Assembly: GCA_012521675.1 (NCBI GenBank)
Contig: JAAYLU010000115.1
Span: forward strand, 1 to 36,167
DNA from: Synergistaceae bacterium
GTDB lineage: Bacteria > Synergistota > Synergistia > Synergistales > Aminobacteriaceae
Direction: 5' to 3'
Length of the DNA: 36,167 nucleotides
Shown here: positions 31,797 through 36,167 of the stretch, one piece after another
How the letters are laid out: each line of letters starts with the position of its first letter
How positions within the stretch are numbered: position 1 is the stretch's first letter
The notes under the pieces: model-generated
What the model was told of the DNA's origin: nothing
The model's input: the letters and a program-made list of their open reading frames with translations, nothing else
Databases searched by the model: none
Position numbers and translations under genes: made by a program

Positions 31797-32239
31797 AAGT
31801 CATTTTGAAGCAGGATGTGAACAAGCTGGGTTCGTCCGGGGACCTAGTCGAGGTCTCCGCCGGCTATGCCCGCAACTACCTCTTTCCGCGCTCCCTGGCC
31901 GAGGAGGCCACGCCGGAGCGAATGAGGAAATGGAAGGATCAGGAGGCCGCCAGGGAAAAGAGGGAGTCTCGCCTTGAGAACGAGGCGATAGAGCTTAAAA
32001 AACGCCTCTCGGGCAAGGCGATCCGAGTGAAAGCCAGCATCGGCGAGAAGGGAAGGCTGTTTGGAAGCGTCACCGCGGCGGTCGTATCTGAGAGCATCGC
32101 CTCGCAGCTTTCCGTCAAGATCGACAAAAAGCACCTCCGCATGCCGGAAATCGTGAAGCAGGAGGGCTCCTACCCATTCTCGGCGCGCCTGTACCCGGGC
32201 GTCGAGGTGGAGCTGACTCTTATCGTTGAAGGCGAGTAG
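31793..32239 (+). CDS. rplI: Large ribosomal subunit protein L9 (bL9)
   Basis: 148 residues, starting in an ATGA overlap with the DUF2232 gene. The N-terminal domain reads MKVILKQDVNKLGSSGD followed by VEVSAGYARNYLFPRSLA, the L9 rRNA-binding signature. A long central helix (about 40-75) leads to the C-terminal domain with GRLFGSVT. dnaB begins directly at the next base. Confidence 0.98.
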   Translation: MKVILKQDVNKLGSSGDLVEVSAGYARNYLFPRSLAEEATPERMRKWKDQEAAREKRESRLENEAIELKKRLSGKAIRVKASIGEKGRLFGSVTAAVVSESIASQLSVKIDKKHLRMPEIVKQEGSYPFSARLYPGVEVELTLIVEGE

Positions 32240-33589
32240 ATGACTACGGCCTCGTGGGACAGGATGCCCCCGGTCTCCCTGGAGGCCGAGCGGGCGGCTC
32301 TAGGGGCCTGCCTGATGGACAAGGAGGCCCTGAACATAGTGGTCGAGATCCTCCAGCCGGAGGACTTCTACGACGCCGCTCACAGGACGGCCTTCGAGAT
32401 CGTCCATCGGATGTCCCAGGGGGACAAGCCGGTAGACCCCCTGACCTTTCTGCAGGAGGCGTCGAGCCTCGGCAAGGCGGATCGGCTCGGTGGCCAGGCC
32501 TTCGTCGGGTCGCTGATAGACAGCGTTCCCACGACCGCCAACGTCGAGTACCACGCCGGAATAGTGCGCGACAAGTCGATCTTCCGAAAGCTCATAAGCG
32601 CGGGCAACAGCATAGTGAAGCTCGGCTACAGCACGGAGATGGACGTGGACGAGGCCCTCGAGGAGGCGGAACGAGCAGTCTTCGAGATAGCGCAAAAGCG
32701 CAACACGATGAACTTCCGCCATGTGGGAGAGGTGCTCGGGCATACATTCCAGCAGATCGAGGATCAGTACAACAGGTCCGACCAGGACGTGACCGGCTTC
32801 AACTCCGGCTTCCTTGATCTTGACCGCCTCACCGGCGGGTTTCAGCCCGGCAGCCTAAACATCGTCGCCGCCCGCCCTTCGATGGGAAAGACGGCCCTCG
32901 CCGTCAACATAGCCCAGTTCGGGGGTCAGGGCGCAGGGCGTCCTGTGCTGATCTTCAGCCTCGAGATGGGGGCTGAGCAACTGGTCCAGAGGATGCTCGG
33001 CGCGGAGGCCAGGATAAACATCCACGACCTGAGGATAGGGTCCTTTCCCCGCTCATCGTGGGAGGCCCTCGCGGACGCGGCGGGCAGGCTGGCCGAGTCT
33101 CCCATATACATCGACGACAGCTCCATGCTGTCGACTCTGGAGTTCCGCGCCAGGTGCAGACGCTTCAAGTCCAGGTACGAAAACTTGGGGCTCATACTTG
33201 TGGACTACCTTCAGCTGATGAACTCGTCAAGGAAGATAGAGAACAAGCAGCAGGAGGTCGCGGAGATCTCAAGGACTCTCAAGGGAGTGGCGCGCGAGCT
33301 TAACACCCCTGTGATCGCTCTGTCGCAGCTCTCGCGGGCCGTGGAGCAGAGGACGGAGAAGAGACCCCAGCTTTCGGACCTTCGAGACAGCGGTGCCATC
33401 GAGCAGGACGCGGACACGGTGATGCTCCTCTACCGGCCGGGCTACTACGATGCCACGGTGCCCGGGGAGGATGAGGACATCCGGGCCTTTGTCAGCCTCA
33501 GCAAGAACAGAAACGGCCCGACAGGCGAGGTATCGTTGCTCTTCTTCAAGGAGTACACTCGCTTCGTGAACCAGGACCGACGCATTTAG
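32240..33589 (+). CDS. dnaB: Replicative DNA helicase DnaB
   Basis: 449 residues, with ATG 32240 directly after the rplI stop. An N-terminal helical domain (PVSLEAERAALGACLMD at 11-27) precedes the RecA-like motor. Walker A is ARPSMGKTAL (Lys217), Walker B is LILVDYLQLM, and RDSGAIEQDADTVMLLYR carries motif H4. It unwinds DNA at the fork as a hexamer. The order rpsF-ssb-rpsR-(DUF2232)-rplI-dnaB is conserved in many bacteria. Confidence 0.98.
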   Translation: MTTASWDRMPPVSLEAERAALGACLMDKEALNIVVEILQPEDFYDAAHRTAFEIVHRMSQGDKPVDPLTFLQEASSLGKADRLGGQAFVGSLIDSVPTTANVEYHAGIVRDKSIFRKLISAGNSIVKLGYSTEMDVDEALEEAERAVFEIAQKRNTMNFRHVGEVLGHTFQQIEDQYNRSDQDVTGFNSGFLDLDRLTGGFQPGSLNIVAARPSMGKTALAVNIAQFGGQGAGRPVLIFSLEMGAEQLVQRMLGAEARINIHDLRIGSFPRSSWEALADAAGRLAESPIYIDDSSMLSTLEFRARCRRFKSRYENLGLILVDYLQLMNSSRKIENKQQEVAEISRTLKGVARELNTPVIALSQLSRAVEQRTEKRPQLSDLRDSGAIEQDADTVMLLYRPGYYDATVPGEDEDIRAFVSLSKNRNGPTGEVSLLFFKEYTRFVNQDRRI

Positions 33590-33601
33590 GCCGAAGCGCG
33601 C

Positions 33602-33630
33602 TTGAAGGAAGAACGGGATACCGTTAGAAT
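33602..33630 (+). promoter_or_regulatory. Promoter of the parB-like gene
   Basis: TTGAAG (33602-33607), 17 bases, TAGAAT (33625-33630), about 50 bases before ATG 33679. It starts the downstream group parB-like, HlyD-like, yggS. Confidence 0.7.
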
Positions 33631-33678
33631 GAACGACGAGAGCATGCGGATTATCACTACTTTTAAGGTGGCTAGGCG

Positions 33679-34545
33679 ATGAACGACATGAACGAGTCCC
33701 GCCCGGGAGTCGCGTCCAAGAGACGTTTGCTTGAGGTGCCGATCGACAGTATAAAGCCCAACCCCGCGCAGCCCAGGCAGTACTTCGAGGAGGCGGAGCT
33801 GGAGGAGCTAGCCGCGTCGATAGCGGCCGTCGGTGTCATTCAACCGGTGGTGGTCAGGCCCTCGGAATCCGAGTACGAGCTTGTCGTCGGGGAGCGAAGG
33901 CTCAGGGCCGCGTCGATGGCCGGTCTTGACTCCATACCTGCGGTGATCGCGGAGACGGAGACGAGGGACATGAGGGTGACGGCCCTCATAGAGAATATTC
34001 ACCGAAGCGATCTGTCCGCGATCGAGGAGGCGGAGGCGCTGCAGTCCATCCTCGAGGATACGAAGTGGAGCCAGACGGAGCTGGCCGCCCGGCTGGGGCT
34101 ATCCCAGTCCGCCGTGTCGAACAAGCTGAGGCTGCTGAAGCTGGAGGCGCCGGTCCAGACGCTCGTGATGCAGGGCAAGCTGGGCGAGCGCCAGGCGCGA
34201 GCCCTGATCGGGCTGTCGCGGGAGGAGCAGGTATCGATGGCCCTCGTGGCCGTCGAGGAGGAGCTGCCCGCCAACGAGCTCGAGCGCAGGGTCAAGGAGG
34301 GGCGTATCATCTCCGCGAAGGAGCGGAGGACGGTCGAGCCCTCGGTGCCGAAGACCTCCCGGGGGTCGCCCGCAGTTGCGGGAGGCCCTACGGGTGAGAT
34401 TTTGAAGGACATAGCCGAACTGGTGGAGAGAAACAGGAGAAAGGGAATCCAGGTCGCGTGGAGTGTAAAAGAGCTGGCGCAGAGAGAGCTGATACTGGAG
34501 CTGATAGTGGATCTTAAAAGCGCCTCTGAAGAGCCTCGGGAATAG
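33679..34545 (+). CDS. parB: ParB/Spo0J/Noc-family DNA-binding protein (no ParA neighbour)
   Basis: 288 residues from ATG 33679 (ATG 33688 also possible). The CTP-binding ParB/Srx domain begins at VPIDSIKPNPAQPRQYF, followed by VVGERRLRAA with the GERR box at residues 71-74, and ENIHRSDLSAIEEAEAL. The helix-turn-helix is LAARLGLSQSAVSNKLRLL (about 138-156). The C-terminal part is a linker rich in charged residues and a dimerisation domain ending in LILELIVDLKSASEE. Chromosomal ParB usually lies next to parA; here no parA and no parS is seen, so Noc-like or other ParB-like roles remain open. Confidence 0.88.
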   Translation: MNDMNESRPGVASKRRLLEVPIDSIKPNPAQPRQYFEEAELEELAASIAAVGVIQPVVVRPSESEYELVVGERRLRAASMAGLDSIPAVIAETETRDMRVTALIENIHRSDLSAIEEAEALQSILEDTKWSQTELAARLGLSQSAVSNKLRLLKLEAPVQTLVMQGKLGERQARALIGLSREEQVSMALVAVEEELPANELERRVKEGRIISAKERRTVEPSVPKTSRGSPAVAGGPTGEILKDIAELVERNRRKGIQVAWSVKELAQRELILELIVDLKSASEEPRE

Positions 34546-34601
34546 CGGGGCTTCAGGCCCTGGGATCGCACTCGGGGCCCGTCCGGGCATACAGGCGGAG
34601 C

Positions 34602-35522
34602 ATGGCGAAATATCTATTTAAAAGGCTTTTGTATTTCGGCACGATCCTGGCGGTGACGGCACTGGCGGTATCGCTGTACACCATGTGGTGGGAGCAAAGC
34701 GCGTTGGAGGCCCCCGACCTCGTGACAGCCGTGCCCTACGTGCACAAGGAGAGGTTTCCCGTCAAGGGCGCCCTCGTGTGGGAGGAGTCGCTGGTGATCT
34801 CGCCCGGTGATGGAACTGTCTCCTTCGCAGCGCCTCGCCCGCACAGGGTGGCACGCGGAGAGACGATCGCCATGGTCGAGGGCCCCTCGGGCAGGACGGC
34901 GGTGAGGGCAGACACGGTTGGCTACTTCGTTCCGGGCCTTGACGGCGCCGAGGGGGAGTGGCGCTACGCGGCCCTTTGGCCGGGCATGGCCCCGCTGCCC
35001 GAGCCTCCCGATCTCTTGGACTATTCCGCCGGCGTGATAGTCAGGCGCGGCATGCCCATAGGGAAGATGATCCCCCAGCCGCAGGAGCTCAGATGTGTGC
35101 TGTACACGGACCTCTCACCGTCGCTGGAGAAGGACATCGCGGCCGGGTTTGTTCGAGTGAAAAAGGACAGGCACGGATGGGCCGCCAAGGCGAACGTAAG
35201 GGCCGTAACCTATTTCGGAGCGAGGGCCAAACTCTACCTGACTCTCCCCTTTTTCCCGGTGGAGAGCGTCCTCTCAAGAGGGATAAAGCTGCTGCTCGAA
35301 TCAGGAGAGAGCCAAGGCGTGGTGCTGCCCGAGTCGGCGGTGCTGTACCGGGAGGGAAGGCTCGGGGTGCTGCTGGTCGAGGGAAACGTTGCCGGCTTCA
35401 GGGAGATCATCGGTCTGCCCGTCGAGGGGCGGCGGTTTTTCGTCCAGAAGGGACTGCGACCGGGCAATCTCGTGGTCCTCGACGCGGACGGAGCGAAAGA
35501 AGGGAAAATTCGACTATGGTGA
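34602..35522 (+). CDS. HlyD-like / membrane-fusion-type protein of a cell-division neighbourhood
   Basis: 306 residues from ATG 34602. It has one N-terminal membrane helix (about 8-27) and a large extracytoplasmic part, with strand patterns of the lipoyl-like and beta-barrel parts of HlyD adaptors (FPVKGALVWEESLVISPGDGTVSF, then VARGETIAMV, later LRPGNLVVLDADG). There is no long coiled-coil hairpin and no transporter genes, so efflux is doubtful. In Clostridia and relatives a protein of this type precedes yggS and sepF, suggesting an envelope or division role (inference). It overlaps yggS by 7 bases. Confidence 0.65.
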   Translation: MAKYLFKRLLYFGTILAVTALAVSLYTMWWEQSALEAPDLVTAVPYVHKERFPVKGALVWEESLVISPGDGTVSFAAPRPHRVARGETIAMVEGPSGRTAVRADTVGYFVPGLDGAEGEWRYAALWPGMAPLPEPPDLLDYSAGVIVRRGMPIGKMIPQPQELRCVLYTDLSPSLEKDIAAGFVRVKKDRHGWAAKANVRAVTYFGARAKLYLTLPFFPVESVLSRGIKLLLESGESQGVVLPESAVLYREGRLGVLLVEGNVAGFREIIGLPVEGRRFFVQKGLRPGNLVVLDADGAKEGKIRLW

Positions 35523-36167
35523 GCTGTATCAAGGACAACCTGGAACGCATCGGGGAGGCGATGGAAAACGCGGCGATCCGAAGCGGAAGGGCGGCCGGGG
35601 AGGTTCGCCTCGTTGTCGTCGCGAAGACCCGAACCGTGGACGAGATCGCGGAGGTGGTCCTCTGCGGCGTAAAGGAGATAGGCGAGAACAGGGCCCAGGA
35701 GCTCGAGGAGAAGAGGCGCCTGTGGAGCGGAGGGGACGTCGTGTGGCGATTCATAGGGCATCTGCAGAGGAACAAGGTCCGCAAGGCGATCGAGTTTGCC
35801 TCGACGGTCGACTCGGTGGACTCGACCAGGCTTGCAGGAACCCTCTCCAGGGTGGCGATGGAGAAAGAGCTCGTCCTGCCCGTGCTGGTCGAGGTCAACA
35901 CCTCCGGCGAGGAGAGCAAGCACGGGGTTGATCCGTCGCGGGCCCGGGAGCTGGTTGAGTTCGTCGTGGAGGACTGCCCCGGCTTGAAGCTCGACGGGCT
36001 TATGACCATAGGACCCCTCACCGATGACGAATCCGCCGTCCGCAGGGCCTTCTCCTCTCTTCGCGAAATACGTGACGAGATGTCCCGCGACTTCGAGCTG
36101 CCGCTTGCGGAGCTCTCGATGGGGATGAGCGGGGACTTCGAGCTCGCGATCCAAGAGGGATCTACAA
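35516..36167 (+). CDS. yggS: YggS-family pyridoxal-phosphate homeostasis protein, 3' end outside the window
   Basis: The frame from ATG 35516 overlaps the previous stop and is open to the window edge (217 codons seen; the family is about 225-235 residues, so little is missing). Lys37 in VVVAKT is the PLP-binding lysine of this TIM-barrel family; further motifs are GENRAQELEEK, WRFIGHLQRNKVRK, LDGLMTIGP and LSMGMSGDFELAI with QEGST. YggS/YlmE binds PLP without known catalysis and affects vitamin B6 and amino-acid pools; in Gram-positives it lies beside sepF. Confidence 0.96.
   Translation, partial: MVSCIKDNLERIGEAMENAAIRSGRAAGEVRLVVVAKTRTVDEIAEVVLCGVKEIGENRAQELEEKRRLWSGGDVVWRFIGHLQRNKVRKAIEFASTVDSVDSTRLAGTLSRVAMEKELVLPVLVEVNTSGEESKHGVDPSRARELVEFVVEDCPGLKLDGLMTIGPLTDDESAVRRAFSSLREIRDEMSRDFELPLAELSMGMSGDFELAIQEGST

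Overview
The window is a GC-rich, densely coding bacterial chromosome segment. Real genes fill almost all of it, no gene-free gap exceeds about 225 bases, and I see no tRNA, rRNA, CRISPR array, insertion sequence or phage gene. Gene content points to an anaerobic, amino-acid-fermenting bacterium, most likely of the Synergistota (inference). It has a 2-oxoacid:ferredoxin oxidoreductase, a complete branched-chain/other amino-acid ABC importer, a CstA-type carrier, a CIRCE/HrcA heat-shock operon and several Firmicutes-like gene orders. A deep Clostridia relative cannot be excluded from the sequence alone. Many genes start with GTG or TTG behind strong GGAGG-type ribosome binding sites.

Layout. 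1-5000: the tail of an unidentified gene (possibly MBL/beta-CASP), cstA with a bidirectional terminator, a divergent mini zinc-ribbon gene, then korA-korB. 5012-6405 (minus strand): a lipoprotein and a histidine phosphatase. 6489-16175: a promoter and CIRCE operator drive hrcA-grpE-dnaK-dnaJ, followed by a terminator, prmA, mtaB and an unusual pair: a second, divergent Hsp70 and a J-domain protein with a basic linker and a helical-repeat tail. 16150-17375: HIT protein, rpsU, nrdR. 17465-22217: livK, then livHMGF with overlapping starts. 22281-29541: pgsA, secA (own promoter plus a terminator-like leader hairpin), an exported DUF3857/pseudo-transglutaminase-like protein, argS and a DivIC/FtsB-like septum protein. 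29533-33589: rpsF-ssb-rpsR, a DUF2232 membrane protein, rplI and dnaB. 33602-36167: an orphan ParB/Noc-like protein, a HlyD-like membrane protein and the 5' part of yggS, which runs off the window.

How the genes fit together. The liv transporter would import amino acids whose 2-oxoacids KorAB oxidises to acyl-CoA with reduction of ferredoxin. The centre is a protein-folding and translation-quality block in the order known from Firmicutes (hrcA-grpE-dnaK-dnaJ-prmA-[rsmE]-mtaB-...-HIT-rpsU), but here rsmE is absent and the second Hsp70/J pair sits between mtaB and HIT. That pair is the best candidate in the window for an under-described system. The right part is the replication/translation block (rpsF-ssb-rpsR-rplI-dnaB) and the start of a cell-division neighbourhood (parB-like, HlyD-like, yggS).

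The other recurrent oddity is regulatory. Intrinsic-terminator-like hairpins sit just upstream of the ribosome binding sites of prmA, nrdR, livH and secA; in secA and probably prmA a promoter lies upstream of the hairpin, an arrangement expected for transcription attenuation.
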